This document shows positions 29,572-38,511 of a stretch of DNA of 64,000 nucleotides, in pieces. The position numbers and the translations under genes are program-made. Source of the stretch: Celeribacter neptunius (GTDB lineage Bacteria > Pseudomonadota > Alphaproteobacteria > Rhodobacterales > Rhodobacteraceae); NCBI RefSeq assembly GCF_900113955.1, contig NZ_FORH01000005.1, forward strand, positions 62,001 through 126,000, given 5' to 3'. Below the pieces are notes generated by a model that was not told the DNA's origin, did no database searches, and saw only the letters and a program-made list of their open reading frames with translations. Positions within the stretch are counted from its first letter, which is position 1. Every line of letters begins with the position of its first letter.

Positions 29572-32171
29572 GCCGGAACTCCTTTTCTGGCGGCCGCACG
29601 GCGGGATTGCAGGACAGTGACGAGGCCCAGAAGCAAGAGCGCCGGGATGAAGATCAGCTCTTTCGGAAGCTGATCGCTCGGCGCCTGAACCAGGGTGATC
29701 TCGACCGGCTCATCGCCGTAGAAATCGAAGCTCGCCAGCTTGTCGGAGAGCGCCGTGCCGAACATCGGCTCCTCGAGGATCATCTTGTCGCCCTCGGGCA
29801 TCAGCATGAGCCCGAGCGCATCGAGACGGGTCTGAAGATCGCCCTCGGCCACATCGAGCACGACGGTGAGATCCTTGATCTCCAGCGTGTCGAAATCCGG
29901 CCCCGAGATCACCACCCGAAGCTGCGACCCCGCAGGGGCCTCCGTCAGCGCGGTTTCGAATTCGGCCGGCGGCGTCAGGTGATAGGGATGCTGGATCTGA
30001 TCCATGAAGAAGCCCGGGCGGAACAGCGCAAAGGCCACGAGCAGCAGCGCCACGGTTTCCCAGATCTTCGACTTGGTGATGTAGAATCCCATTGTGGCCG
30101 CGGTGAAGACCAGAATACCGACCGTGGCGATGATGAAGACGATCACACCCTGATACCAGGTCACATCGATCAGCAGCAGGTCTGTGTTGAAGATGAACAC
30201 GAAGGGCAGGGCGACCGTGCGCAGGCTGTAGAAGAAGGCGGTGAAGCCGGTGCGGATCGCATCGCCGCCCGACACCGCCGCCGCGGCGAAACTCGCCAGC
30301 CCCACCGGGGGCGTCACATCCGCCATGATACCGAAGTAGAACACGAAAAGATGCACGGCGATGAGCGGCACCACGAGGCCCGATTGCGCCCCAAGCTCCA
30401 CGACCACGGAGACCATGAGCGAGGAGACGACAATGTAGTTCGCCGTGGTCGGCAGGCCCATCCCGAGGATCAGCGACAGGACCGCCACGAAGAACAGCAT
30501 CAGCATCAGGTTGCCGCCGGAGAGGAATTCGACGAAATCCGCCATCACCTGGCCGATGCCGGTCAGAGAGACGGTGCCGACGATGATGCCCGCGGTGGCG
30601 GTGGCGAGGCCGATACCGATCATGTTGCGGGCGCCGTCGATCATGCCGTTGACGAGATCGATGAAACCGTCACGGAGCTGCGAGATCGCATTGGCTTCGC
30701 CGCGGAAGAACGCCTTGAGCGTCTTTTGCGTGATCAGGATGAAGAACAGAAGGAAGGTCGCCCAGAAGGCCGAGAGACCGGGAGACTTGCGTTCGATCAT
30801 CAGGAAATAGACCAGAACGATGATCGGCATCAGGTAGTAGAGCCCGGCTTTCCAGATTTTCGAGATATCCGGCAGTTCGACGATCTCGGCATTCGGGTCG
30901 TCGGCTTCGAGCTCCTCGACCGAGGCGGCGAGCTTCACCAGCGCGACATAGACGGCACCCAGCAACACGGCGAGCACCCAGCCGGAGCCTTCGGGCACCA
31001 GTGAGACAATCGCACGCACCGGGAATTGCGTGGCATAGCAGAGCAAGGCGAAACCGGCGAAGAACAGGAACATGCCACCGACGGTGCGCCCGAGCGAGAC
31101 GGTCTTGTCGCCCAATGTCGGCATGTTGTTCTTCACCGCTTCCAGGTGAACGATATAGACCAGCGCGATATAGGAAATGATCGCCGGCACGAAGGCGTGG
31201 GTGATCACTTCGAAATAGGAAATGCCGACATATTCTACCATCAGAAAGGCGGCGGCGCCCATCACCGGCGGCATGATCTGACCGTTGACCGAAGAGGCCA
31301 CCTCGACCGAGCCGGCCTTTTCGGCGGTGAAGCCGACGCGTTTCATCAAGGGGATGGTGAAGGTGCCGGTGGTGACCACGTTGGCGATCGACGAGCCGGA
31401 AATGAGCCCGGTGGCGGCAGAGCCGACCACGGCGGCTTTTGCCGGGCCGCCGCGCAGGCTGCCCAGGGCACCGAAGGCCATCTTGATGAAATAGTTGCCA
31501 GCGCCGGCCTTATCGAGCAGCGCACCGAACAGCACGAAGAGGAAGACGAATTTGGTCGACACGCCCAGAGCGATGCCGAACACGCCCTCGGAGGTGACCC
31601 ACATATGCGACATGGCCTTGCGCAGCGAGGCACCGGCCCAGCGGATCTGATCCGGCACCGCTTCGGAGGAGCCGAAGAAGACATAGAGCAGGAAGATGAT
31701 GGCCAAAGCCACCATCACCGGGCCAAGGGTCCGATAGGCGGCGATGAACAGGAATGTCAGGCCGGCCAGAGCAAAGAGCGCATCCGAGGCATCGGCCAGA
31801 CCGCCGTTGCCGACGATTTTCTCGTAGAAAATATAGCCGTACATAGCGAGCACGGCGCCGCCGATCGCCAGCACCCAGTCATACCATGGCACGCGGTTTT
31901 TCGGCGCGCTCTTGTAGAGCGGATAGGCCATGGCCGACAGGAAGATGGCGAAAGCCAGATGGATCTGCCGCGAGTTGTTGATCAGATCTCCGGGCAGGAT
32001 ATAGGGCGCGACGGGCGAGGCCAGCAGCACCTGAAATACCGACCATATCAGCGCAACGGCGGCGATGAATGTGCCAATTGCGCCGGGAACCGTGCGTCCG
32101 CCACTGTCGGATGCGGCAACGAGTTCCTGGAGTTCCTCTTCGTTCAATGCGCGATTTTCGCGTTCGGACAT
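29568..32171 (-). CDS. TRAP transporter fused permease (TAXI type)
   Basis: An 867-residue inner-membrane protein in which the small (4-helix) and large (12-helix) TRAP subunits are fused. Typical large-subunit segments are visible: VTTGTFTIPLMKRVGF, EVASSVNGQIMPPVMGAAAF, LILGMGLPTTANYIVVSSLM and FGIMADVTPPVGLASFAAAA. A soluble C-terminal domain of about 120 residues (DUF3394-like) follows and ends in one more helix. It carries substrate delivered by the TAXI binding protein encoded just upstream, using an ion gradient. Substrate unknown; organic acids are the usual cargo of the class. Confidence 0.92.
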   Translation of the reverse strand: MSERENRALNEEELQELVAASDSGGRTVPGAIGTFIAAVALIWSVFQVLLASPVAPYILPGDLINNSRQIHLAFAIFLSAMAYPLYKSAPKNRVPWYDWVLAIGGAVLAMYGYIFYEKIVGNGGLADASDALFALAGLTFLFIAAYRTLGPVMVALAIIFLLYVFFGSSEAVPDQIRWAGASLRKAMSHMWVTSEGVFGIALGVSTKFVFLFVLFGALLDKAGAGNYFIKMAFGALGSLRGGPAKAAVVGSAATGLISGSSIANVVTTGTFTIPLMKRVGFTAEKAGSVEVASSVNGQIMPPVMGAAAFLMVEYVGISYFEVITHAFVPAIISYIALVYIVHLEAVKNNMPTLGDKTVSLGRTVGGMFLFFAGFALLCYATQFPVRAIVSLVPEGSGWVLAVLLGAVYVALVKLAASVEELEADDPNAEIVELPDISKIWKAGLYYLMPIIVLVYFLMIERKSPGLSAFWATFLLFFILITQKTLKAFFRGEANAISQLRDGFIDLVNGMIDGARNMIGIGLATATAGIIVGTVSLTGIGQVMADFVEFLSGGNLMLMLFFVAVLSLILGMGLPTTANYIVVSSLMVSVVVELGAQSGLVVPLIAVHLFVFYFGIMADVTPPVGLASFAAAAVSGGDAIRTGFTAFFYSLRTVALPFVFIFNTDLLLIDVTWYQGVIVFIIATVGILVFTAATMGFYITKSKIWETVALLLVAFALFRPGFFMDQIQHPYHLTPPAEFETALTEAPAGSQLRVVISGPDFDTLEIKDLTVVLDVAEGDLQTRLDALGLMLMPEGDKMILEEPMFGTALSDKLASFDFYGDEPVEITLVQAPSDQLPKELIFIPALLLLGLVTVLQSRRAAARKGVPA

Positions 32172-32249
32172 ATGGCCCCCTGTCCCGGCTGCACGCCTCT
32201 GCCTGAGCGGTCAGCCAATTTTCCTGTTGAATGATTATTGTAATTCAGG

Positions 32250-32276
32250 CCGGAGGGCGGGCGCGCCGCCCTCCGG
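32250..32276 (-). other. intercistronic hairpin after the TAXI binding-protein gene
   Basis: CCGGAGGGCGG and CCGCCCTCCGG pair perfectly over 11 bases with a five-base loop. It lies 33 bases after the binding-protein stop and before the permease gene, with no T run, so it probably stabilises the upstream message and sets the ratio of binding protein to permease. Confidence 0.75.
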
Positions 32277-32308
32277 GTCTATCGTATGTTGACGATAGGG
32301 TCGGTGGA

Positions 32309-33274
32309 TTATTCCATCCAACCTTTTTCTTTGTAGTATTTGATTGCACCCGGGTGCAGCGGGGCGGAGAGACCGTCCTTGATCATCTCTTCCGGCTTCA
32401 GATTGGCGAAGGCCGGGTGCAGGCCCTTGAAGTCGTCGAAATTCTCGAACACGGCGGAGACCACGGCGTAGACCGCATCTTCGGAGACATCGGCCGAGGT
32501 CACGATCGTGGCGCCGACGCCGAAGGTTTTCACGTCTTCGTCATTGCCGCGATACATGCCGCCCGGGATGGTGGCGGTGCGGTAGTAGGGATTGTCGGCG
32601 ACGAGTTCGTCGATCGCCGGGCCGGACACTTCCACGAGCACGGAATCACAGGCGGTGGTGGCCTCCTGGATGGAGCCCGACGGGTGACCCACAGTGTAGA
32701 CCATGGCGTCGATCTGGTTGTCGCACAGGGCTGCGGATTGTTCCGCGGGCTTCAACTCGGTCGCCAGAGCGAAGTCATCGGTGGTCCAGCCGAGCTTGTC
32801 CATCACCACTTCCATGGTGGCGCGCTGACCGGAACCCGGGTTACCGATGTTCATGCGTTTGCCTTTGAGATCTTCAAAGGTTTTCACGCCGGCATCGGCG
32901 CGGGCCACGACGGTGAAGGGTTCCGGGTGGACGGAGAACACCGAGCGCAGACCTTCGAACGGCTCGCCTTCGAACTGCACGACGCCGTTATAGGCGTTGT
33001 ACTGGATGTCGGACTGGGCGACGCCGAATTCCAGCTCGCCTTCCTTGATCGTGTTGACGTTGTAGACCGAGCCGCCGGTGGATTCGACAGAGCAGCGCAC
33101 GCCGGTTTCCTTGCGGTTCTTGTTGACCAGGCGACAGATCGCGCCGCCGGTCGGGTAATAGACGCCGGTCACACCGCCGGTGCCGATGGTCACGAATTCC
33201 TCGGCCACCGCCGCGCTCGCAAGCATCGCACCCGCCGCAAGCGTGGCAAAGCCCAGTTTCATCTGTTTCGACAT
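32309..33274 (-). CDS. TAXI-family TRAP transporter solute-binding protein
   Basis: A 321-residue periplasmic binding protein. A signal peptide ([21 protein letters not shown]) precedes [20 protein letters not shown], the diagnostic start of TAXI proteins; [20 protein letters not shown] and [18 protein letters not shown] follow in the expected places. It would hand its ligand to the fused permease downstream. A good ribosome site (GGGAGAAAGA) precedes the ATG. The RpiR regulator is encoded 81 bases upstream on the same strand. Confidence 0.93.
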   Translation of the reverse strand: MSKQMKLGFATLAAGAMLASAAVAEEFVTIGTGGVTGVYYPTGGAICRLVNKNRKETGVRCSVESTGGSVYNVNTIKEGELEFGVAQSDIQYNAYNGVVQFEGEPFEGLRSVFSVHPEPFTVVARADAGVKTFEDLKGKRMNIGNPGSGQRATMEVVMDKLGWTTDDFALATELKPAEQSAALCDNQIDAMVYTVGHPSGSIQEATTACDSVLVEVSGPAIDELVADNPYYRTATIPGGMYRGNDEDVKTFGVGATIVTSADVSEDAVYAVVSAVFENFDDFKGLHPAFANLKPEEMIKDGLSAPLHPGAIKYYKEKGWME

Positions 33275-33355
33275 GTCTCTTTCTCCCGTTGAGTTTGTCT
33301 TCAGAAAAGTTGATCGTACCCAAGGTACGAAGGTTAGGGGAATTTTCCCCGGTTT

Positions 33356-34282
33356 TTACCCGATAACCTCCCCCAGAACGTGGCTCTGACGTTCGATTTC
33401 CGCGATACGTTCAGAGGTTTCCGGGCTGGAGATCCGGGCGACCATGGCGATCAGCGTTTCCAACAGGAACACCGTCGCAACATAGGATGAAAAGAAATTC
33501 GGTCCCTCGGAGGGGACGATAAAGCCACTGTTGGCCCCCTTGAGCGCCGGGCAGGTGTGGCTCGAGGCGATCACCACCACGTAGACGCCCTGTTTGCGGG
33601 CCTCCTCGGCGGCGCGGATCGACACCGTGGCGTGCGGTGCTTTGGTGATGACGATGAGCGCATCCTGGGCGTCGAGATCGCAGATCGCCGATCCGATCGA
33701 AGCGCCCATCCGCCCGGCCTGTTTCCAGTTCGGGCCCAGGAAATTGCCCATATATCCGGCATATTCGGCAATCCCGGTGGACCCCAGCGCGCCCAGAAGC
33801 ACGACATTGCGCGCTTCGGACAGGCGTTTCGCGGTCTGTTCCAACCGTTCCGGCTCGCTGTCCGCGATCAGCTGATCGATATTGGCGACGGCGCTGTTGC
33901 GGGCGGTCTTCAGAAACACATGCGATTCTTCGGCCTGGCTCTGACGCAGGTCATCGGCGCGCTCGGCAAAGCTCGAGACCCGGCGGCCCAGCTGTTTGCG
34001 CATGGCTTCGCGCAGCTCTTCGAAATCCTCGAATTCGAGCGCGCGGGCCAGTCGGCTGAAGGTGGCGGGCGCAATGCCGCTTTCGTCGGCGACAGAGCGC
34101 AGCGAGCGCGTCGCCGTGTCCAGCGGATTGGCGGCAAGATAGTCGCCGGCCTGTTGCAAGCGGGTGCTCAACTCGCCGTATTTCGCGGCAAGCCTGTGTT
34201 CGAAACCTCGCTGCAAGAGAATCCCCGGTGTTGTGGCGTGACTGAGACTCAGCGTTTCAGGTGTTTCATATCTTGTCAACAT
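33356..34282 (-). CDS. RpiR/MurR-family transcriptional regulator
   Basis: A regulator of about 290-308 residues with an N-terminal RpiR helix-turn-helix (SVADESGIAPATFSRLARAL) and a C-terminal sugar isomerase (SIS) domain (NVVLLGALGSTGIAEYAGYM, then ALIVITKAPHATVSIRAAEE). The ATG at 34282 lacks a ribosome site and touches the operator; a TTG at 34216, seven bases after GGGG, would give 286 residues, the family norm, and may be the real start. It lies upstream of the TRAP genes and divergent from the aminotransferase, so it likely controls both. Confidence 0.88.
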   Translation of the reverse strand: MLTRYETPETLSLSHATTPGILLQRGFEHRLAAKYGELSTRLQQAGDYLAANPLDTATRSLRSVADESGIAPATFSRLARALEFEDFEELREAMRKQLGRRVSSFAERADDLRQSQAEESHVFLKTARNSAVANIDQLIADSEPERLEQTAKRLSEARNVVLLGALGSTGIAEYAGYMGNFLGPNWKQAGRMGASIGSAICDLDAQDALIVITKAPHATVSIRAAEEARKQGVYVVVIASSHTCPALKGANSGFIVPSEGPNFFSSYVATVFLLETLIAMVARISSPETSERIAEIERQSHVLGEVIG

Positions 34283-34309
34283 GTGAAACATATGTTTCAA
34301 CAATGAAAC
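34263..34309. promoter_or_regulatory. cluster of GTTTCA/TGAAAC half sites, RpiR operator candidate
   Basis: TGAAACATATGTTTCA (34284-34299) is a perfect 16-base palindrome. It shares its right half with a second inverted repeat, GTTTCA-ACAA-TGAAAC (34294-34309), and another GTTTCA stands at 34263-34268. All fall between the divergent RpiR and aminotransferase genes, so one bound regulator could control both directions. Confidence 0.7.
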
Positions 34310-34338
34310 GCAGACACGCGCCGTTTCCGGAGATTCGC

Positions 34339-35679
34339 ATGACCAGTCCCGCACTCACCCCCTCCCATGTTTTCCACCGCTCGTCGCGGGCGACGCCGCC
34401 CCGCGCGGTGCGTGGCGAGGGCGCCTATATTTTCGATGCCTCGGGCAAAAGCTATCTCGACGGCTCGGGCGGCGCGGCAGTGTCCTGCCTCGGCCATTCC
34501 GATGCGAAAGTGATCGATGCGATCAAGGCGCAGCTCGATCGCATCGCCTTTGCCCATTCCGGTTTCTTCTCGTCTGACCCGGCGGAAGCGCTGGCGGATC
34601 GCTTGATCGAATTGGCGCCCGAGGGGATCGATCGCGCCTATTTCGTCTCCGGCGGCTCCGAAGCGGTGGAAACGGCCTTGAAAATGGCGCGGCAGTATTT
34701 CGTCGAAATCGGCCAGCCGCAGCGCAGGCGTTTCATTGCCCGGCGTCAGAGCTATCACGGCAATACGCTCGGCGCGCTCGCGACCGGCGGCAATGCCTGG
34801 CGTCAGGCCAAATTCGCACCGCTGCTGATCGAGACCAGCCATATCGCGCCCTGCTATGCCTATCGCGGCCAGATGGAGGGCGAGAGCCTCGAGGCCTATG
34901 GGGGACGTGTCGCCGACGAGCTTGAGACGGAGCTGCAACGTGTCGGCCCCGAAACGGTGATCGCATTTGTCGCCGAACCGGTGGTCGGTGCGACCCTGGG
35001 CGCGGTGCCCGCCGTGCCCGGCTATTTCAAACGCATCCGCGAGATCTGCGACCGCCACGGCATCTTGTTGATCCTCGACGAGGTGATGTGTGGCATGGGC
35101 CGCACCGGCACGCTCTTTGCCTGCGAACAGGACGGCATCGCACCGGATATCATCACAATCGCCAAAGGGCTCGGTGCCGGCTATCAGCCGATCGGCGCGA
35201 CTCTTTGCAGTAAGACAATCCATGACGCGTTCGAGCATGGCTCTGGTTTCTTCCAGCATGGTCACACGTACAATGCCCATCCGACCGCTTGCGCTGCCGC
35301 CGGTGCGGTGCTCTCGCGTCTGACCGAGGACGGGCTGGTCGCCCGCGCCGCCGAGATGGGCGAAAAGCTCGACGCTGCGCTGCATGAGGCCTTCGGCCAA
35401 CATCCGCATATCGGCGATATCCGCGGTCGCGGCATGTTCCGCGGGCTCGAAATCGTCGCGGATCGCGCGACCAAGACGCCCTTCGACCCGTCGGAAGGCA
35501 AGGCGGCCAAGGTCAAGAAAGCGGCTTTCGAGGCCGGGCTGATCTGTTACCCGATGGGCGGCACCATTGATGGTCAGCACGGCGATCACGTGTTGCTCGC
35601 CCCGCCCTTCATCCTCGAAGAGGCGCAGATCGGCGAGCTGGTGGAGAAACTCTCCACCGCTTTCAAAGCGGCGCTCTGA
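34339..35679 (+). CDS. class III PLP-dependent aminotransferase
   Basis: A 446-residue cytoplasmic enzyme of the ornithine/omega-amino acid transaminase group. FVSGGSEAVETALKMARQYF, RQSYHGNTLGALATGG and LLILDEVMCGMGRTGTLFAC (with the PLP-binding Asp) are canonical, and the Schiff-base Lys is in ITIAKGLGAGYQP. ATG 34339 has CCGGAG 7 bases upstream, so the longer frame from 34261 is not used. It is divergent from the RpiR-TRAP operon across a shared operator, so its amino substrate may be the imported compound or derive from it; the specific substrate is not readable from sequence. Confidence 0.87.
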   Translation: MTSPALTPSHVFHRSSRATPPRAVRGEGAYIFDASGKSYLDGSGGAAVSCLGHSDAKVIDAIKAQLDRIAFAHSGFFSSDPAEALADRLIELAPEGIDRAYFVSGGSEAVETALKMARQYFVEIGQPQRRRFIARRQSYHGNTLGALATGGNAWRQAKFAPLLIETSHIAPCYAYRGQMEGESLEAYGGRVADELETELQRVGPETVIAFVAEPVVGATLGAVPAVPGYFKRIREICDRHGILLILDEVMCGMGRTGTLFACEQDGIAPDIITIAKGLGAGYQPIGATLCSKTIHDAFEHGSGFFQHGHTYNAHPTACAAAGAVLSRLTEDGLVARAAEMGEKLDAALHEAFGQHPHIGDIRGRGMFRGLEIVADRATKTPFDPSEGKAAKVKKAAFEAGLICYPMGGTIDGQHGDHVLLAPPFILEEAQIGELVEKLSTAFKAAL

Positions 35680-35745
35680 GCCCAAGCTTTTCGCCACGCG
35701 AGGGAAGAGGGGCGACCACCGCCCGCTCGCAGGTCCGTTCACTCG

Positions 35746-35769
35746 CCTGTTCACCGGCCTGTTCACCGG
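35746..35769. repeat. tandem 12-base repeat over the end of tonB
   Basis: CCTGTTCACCGG occurs twice without spacer, with a partial third copy (CCGTTCACTCG) beside it. On the minus strand the unit is four codons and carries the TGA stop of tonB, so the stop is repeated in frame. Confidence 0.75.
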
Positions 35770-36644
35770 CCCTTGATCTCGACCGAAAACGCCCGTCTCG
35801 CCCCTGCCGGGGGCGGCGGGAAAGGCGCGGCGCGCTGAACGACGTCGAGCGCGGCGCGGTCCAGCTCGGCAGAGCCGGAGCTGCGGGCAATCGACAACCC
35901 GGCCAGCGCGCCGCTGCTCGCAAGCCTGAAGGACACGAGCGCCGCGCCCCTCGCCGAGACACGCGGTCGCGACACGCGTGACAACCGGCGCATCACCTGT
36001 CCCGGGTAATTCGACACCGCCGCGTTGCCGGTGGTTTTCTTGGCCCCACCCGATCCCGTTGAGCTGGCTTTCGCCGCAGCATGCCCGGTGACCTGACCGG
36101 CCCGCGCCGTGGTCTCTGCATTGCCCGCAGGGGGCGGCGCGGCTTTTGGTTTCGGCCGGTTTTTTTCGGCCGGTTTCGCGGGGCTTTCCGGGGGCGCGGG
36201 ACGGGTCACCGGTGTGATCTTGGAGGATGGTGCGGCGCTGTCGTGCCGGGGGGCGGGTTCGGGGGCCACCTCCTGCGCCGAGACGGGTGTGACAGTCGGG
36301 TGCGCATGGGGGACGACCGCTGGCGCCGTCGGCATCTTGGCATGTTCGGGCGGGAGCGAAGCCTCCACCGGCGTAAGCGCGGCGGTTTCCGGCGGCTCCG
36401 CGGTCATGGGCTCTGTCGCCGCGGGGGTGAGCGGCTTCAGCGCGGTGTCGGTTGGCGCTTGCGGCGACAGGCTGCCCGCCACCATATCGGCAAAGGAGGT
36501 CCCGAGCCGGGCGTCCAGCGCTCCGGTCTGCCCCTCCATCCTGACCGGCGGCGGCGCGGAGACCACGGCCAGCCCGAACGCACCATGGGCGCAGATGGCA
36601 AGCAGGCCGGCGCCGATTTTCACAAGGCGGGACGAGGCAATCAT
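35763..36644 (-). CDS. tonB: TonB-family energy transducer
   Basis: A 293-residue protein with an N-terminal anchor helix (VKIGAGLLAICAHGAFGLAV), a long Pro/Ala-rich periplasmic spacer (about residues 40-205, with Lys-Pro repeats) and a C-terminal TonB domain that starts at SNYPGQVMRRLSRV and includes ALVSFRLASSGALAGLSIAR. It transmits proton-motive force from ExbBD to the heme receptor. It overlaps exbD by 4 bases and is the last gene of the heme operon. Confidence 0.85.
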   Translation of the reverse strand: MIASSRLVKIGAGLLAICAHGAFGLAVVSAPPPVRMEGQTGALDARLGTSFADMVAGSLSPQAPTDTALKPLTPAATEPMTAEPPETAALTPVEASLPPEHAKMPTAPAVVPHAHPTVTPVSAQEVAPEPAPRHDSAAPSSKITPVTRPAPPESPAKPAEKNRPKPKAAPPPAGNAETTARAGQVTGHAAAKASSTGSGGAKKTTGNAAVSNYPGQVMRRLSRVSRPRVSARGAALVSFRLASSGALAGLSIARSSGSAELDRAALDVVQRAAPFPPPPAGARRAFSVEIKGR

Positions 36645-37036
36645 GGCATGTTCCCTTCTGTTCCCCGCTGCGTCACGATCATCACCCGTTGGGCGCCACC
36701 CGCTTGCAGCTCTGCACCGATCTCGATCAAACGCGCGGCCGGCAGATCGCGATCCGGAACGATCCGCAGGGTCTCTGCCTCTTGCGGCCTAATGCGGGCG
36801 AGATAGGCGCTGACCGTGTCCAGAGCTTCGCCGCGATAGCTCAGCGTTCCGTCCGGGGCGACGACCAAGGCATCCGGCGGCGCCAAGGGGTCAAGATCGG
36901 CAGTGCGCACCAGGCTCAGATCCTTGTCGAGCGGTTGGGCGATCGTGCCGGCGACGAGAAAGAATACCAGCATCAGGAAGACCACATTGATCAGGGCAAT
37001 GGTCGGCTCCGGTTTGTCGCGGCTCTTGCGTCTCAT
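36641..37036 (-). CDS. exbD: ExbD-type biopolymer transport protein (second copy)
   Basis: A 131-residue protein with a short basic N-terminus, a single helix (TIALINVVFLMLVFFLVAGT) and a periplasmic domain. The helix lacks the usual Asp before the Ile/Val run: TonB-system ExbD proteins have LIDVIFLLLIFF, while this one reads LINVVFLMLVFF, with Asn in place of the proton-carrying Asp. It overlaps both neighbours by 4 bases. It may form a mixed assembly with the first ExbD. Confidence 0.82.
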   Translation of the reverse strand: MRRKSRDKPEPTIALINVVFLMLVFFLVAGTIAQPLDKDLSLVRTADLDPLAPPDALVVAPDGTLSYRGEALDTVSAYLARIRPQEAETLRIVPDRDLPAARLIEIGAELQAGGAQRVMIVTQRGTEGNMP

Positions 37037-37419
37037 GTTGCCCCCAAAATGACCGGTCTGACCCCGTCGATGCCGCGCAGGGTGACCAGAAGATCGGTCA
37101 GGCGCTGCGCCGTCACGGCGCCCTTGAGCGCAAGGATGACCGTGACCGTTTCATCCGTCGCCCGATCGGCGCGCAACCGGATCGGCAGAGTCTCGAGCGT
37201 CGTTTCTCTGGCGTTGAGGGTGATCTGCTCCGGGCTGAGCTGGACAAAGATCGGCGGGGTCTGCGCCTCTGTTGGCGCGGCACCGGGGCCGCTGGCGGCG
37301 AGTTCCACCTCGGAGAAACGCGAAAATGTCGATGTCAGCATGAAGAACAGCAGAAGCAGGAAGATGACATCGATCAGCGAGGTCATCGACAGGCGTCTGC
37401 GGCGGCGGGGCTTACGCAT
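37033..37419 (-). CDS. exbD: ExbD biopolymer transport protein (first copy)
   Basis: A 128-residue inner-membrane protein: basic N-terminus (RKPRRRRR), one helix SLIDVIFLLLLFFMLTSTFS with the conserved Asp needed for proton flow, and a periplasmic domain. The ATG at 37419 overlaps the exbB stop by 8 bases and gives the normal N-terminus. It partners ExbB and TonB in powering the heme receptor. Confidence 0.88.
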   Translation of the reverse strand: MRKPRRRRRLSMTSLIDVIFLLLLFFMLTSTFSRFSEVELAASGPGAAPTEAQTPPIFVQLSPEQITLNARETTLETLPIRLRADRATDETVTVILALKGAVTAQRLTDLLVTLRGIDGVRPVILGAT

Positions 37420-38035
37420 TGGCGCTGGCTCCGGCGGGCGACAGCACCGTGTGAACGGCCCGTTCGGCAAAGACCCTCTCGCGCTCCATCCTTGCCTCGA
37501 ACCAGCTCAGGATCAAGGAGGTCGGCATGGCGACGGCGAGGCCGACGGCCGTGGTCAGAAGCGCCACCCAGATGCCTCCGGCGAGGATCGAGGGATCGAC
37601 CTGGGCGCCCGCCTCCTGCAGGGATTGAAACGCCGAAATCATGCCGAGAACCGTGCCGAACAGCCCCAGAAGCGGCGCCATTTGCGCGACGCTGTCCAAC
37701 AGGCGAAAGCCGCTTTCCAATCTGGCAAAGCGGGTTTCCGCCTCGGCTTCGAGCCGGGCGCCGTCCTCCTGTCCGTTCATGGCGAGGCTCAGCACATCGC
37801 GCAGGTAGCTCCGCGATTGCGACAGATGGGTTTTCGCGGCGGCGACATCGCCCCGGTCCCAGGCGTCCAGAGCGGCGCCGAGCGCCTGATGATGCCCGAC
37901 CCGGGCCCGGGCGAATTGCCAGAGCTTGTAAAGCACGACGGTGCTGGTCAGCACCGACACGGCGATCAGGATCAGCACCACTGGCCCGCCGAGATCGGCG
38001 ATGCGGGTGAGGGTTTCTCTCAGCTGTCCGATCAT
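37412..38035 (-). CDS. exbB: ExbB/MotA/TolQ-family proton channel protein
   Basis: A 207-residue inner-membrane protein with three helices: one near residues 15-35 and two forming the conserved block LDSVAQMAPLLGLFGTVLGM and GIWVALLTTAVGLAVAMPTS. These are the ExbB/TolQ signature. The start overlaps the preceding small secreted protein gene by ATGA. Position before two exbD genes and tonB fixes the role as the ExbB of the heme system rather than TolQ. Confidence 0.88.
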   Translation of the reverse strand: MIGQLRETLTRIADLGGPVVLILIAVSVLTSTVVLYKLWQFARARVGHHQALGAALDAWDRGDVAAAKTHLSQSRSYLRDVLSLAMNGQEDGARLEAEAETRFARLESGFRLLDSVAQMAPLLGLFGTVLGMISAFQSLQEAGAQVDPSILAGGIWVALLTTAVGLAVAMPTSLILSWFEARMERERVFAERAVHTVLSPAGASANA

Positions 38036-38448
38036 CGTGCCACCCCGATCTCGGTCCGGCTCGACACGGTGAGTGCGGCCTCGCAGCTGTCGGGGGTGAT
38101 CCCGGCGCCGTCGCAGCTTTCGACACCGTTGAACAGGATCTGCCCGATCCCGGAACACGCCTGCCCGGCCAGCGCAAATTGGCGCACCCGCGACCGCCCG
38201 TGCGGCAGCGCCCCGAAGTCGAGCATGGTCATCAGCGTGACCCGATCATCCGGGTCGAAGAACACGGTTTCCAGCACCAGCCCGCCGATATCGGCGGACA
38301 GGCCGTTCTCGGCGACGAAGCTCAGACGACAGCCGGTTTCCACCTGTTCGATGGCATTGAGCTCAAAGCGCAGCGCGGCGGGGCTGCTGTCGGCGGCGAG
38401 GCCCTGCGCCGAGATCATGGCGATCCCGAGGCCGAAGAGGCGATGCAT
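38032..38448 (-). CDS. small secreted protein of unknown function in the heme operon
   Basis: A 138-residue protein with a clear Sec signal (HRLFGLGIAMISAQGLAADS) and a compact mature part of about 118 residues with four cysteines, enough for two disulfides (CRLSF, QACSG, ESCDG, DSCEA). Sequence such as LVLETVFFDPDDRVTLMTML suggests an all-beta fold. The ATG follows AGGAG by 7 bases. It sits between hmuV and exbB and overlaps exbB by 4 bases, so it is made with the heme system and should act in the periplasm. I do not recognise the family. Confidence 0.7.
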   Translation of the reverse strand: MHRLFGLGIAMISAQGLAADSSPAALRFELNAIEQVETGCRLSFVAENGLSADIGGLVLETVFFDPDDRVTLMTMLDFGALPHGRSRVRQFALAGQACSGIGQILFNGVESCDGAGITPDSCEAALTVSSRTEIGVAR

Positions 38449-38511
38449 GGCAAATCTCCTGAGATACGAGAGGTTGGGGAAATCTGGGGGAACCGGATGG
38501 GGCATGGCCGT

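Noticed and set aside
29607-32234. Long plus-strand frames opposite the TRAP permease
   Set aside because: Translations are His/Asp/Gln/Glu-rich without helices or domains and overlap a convincing permease.
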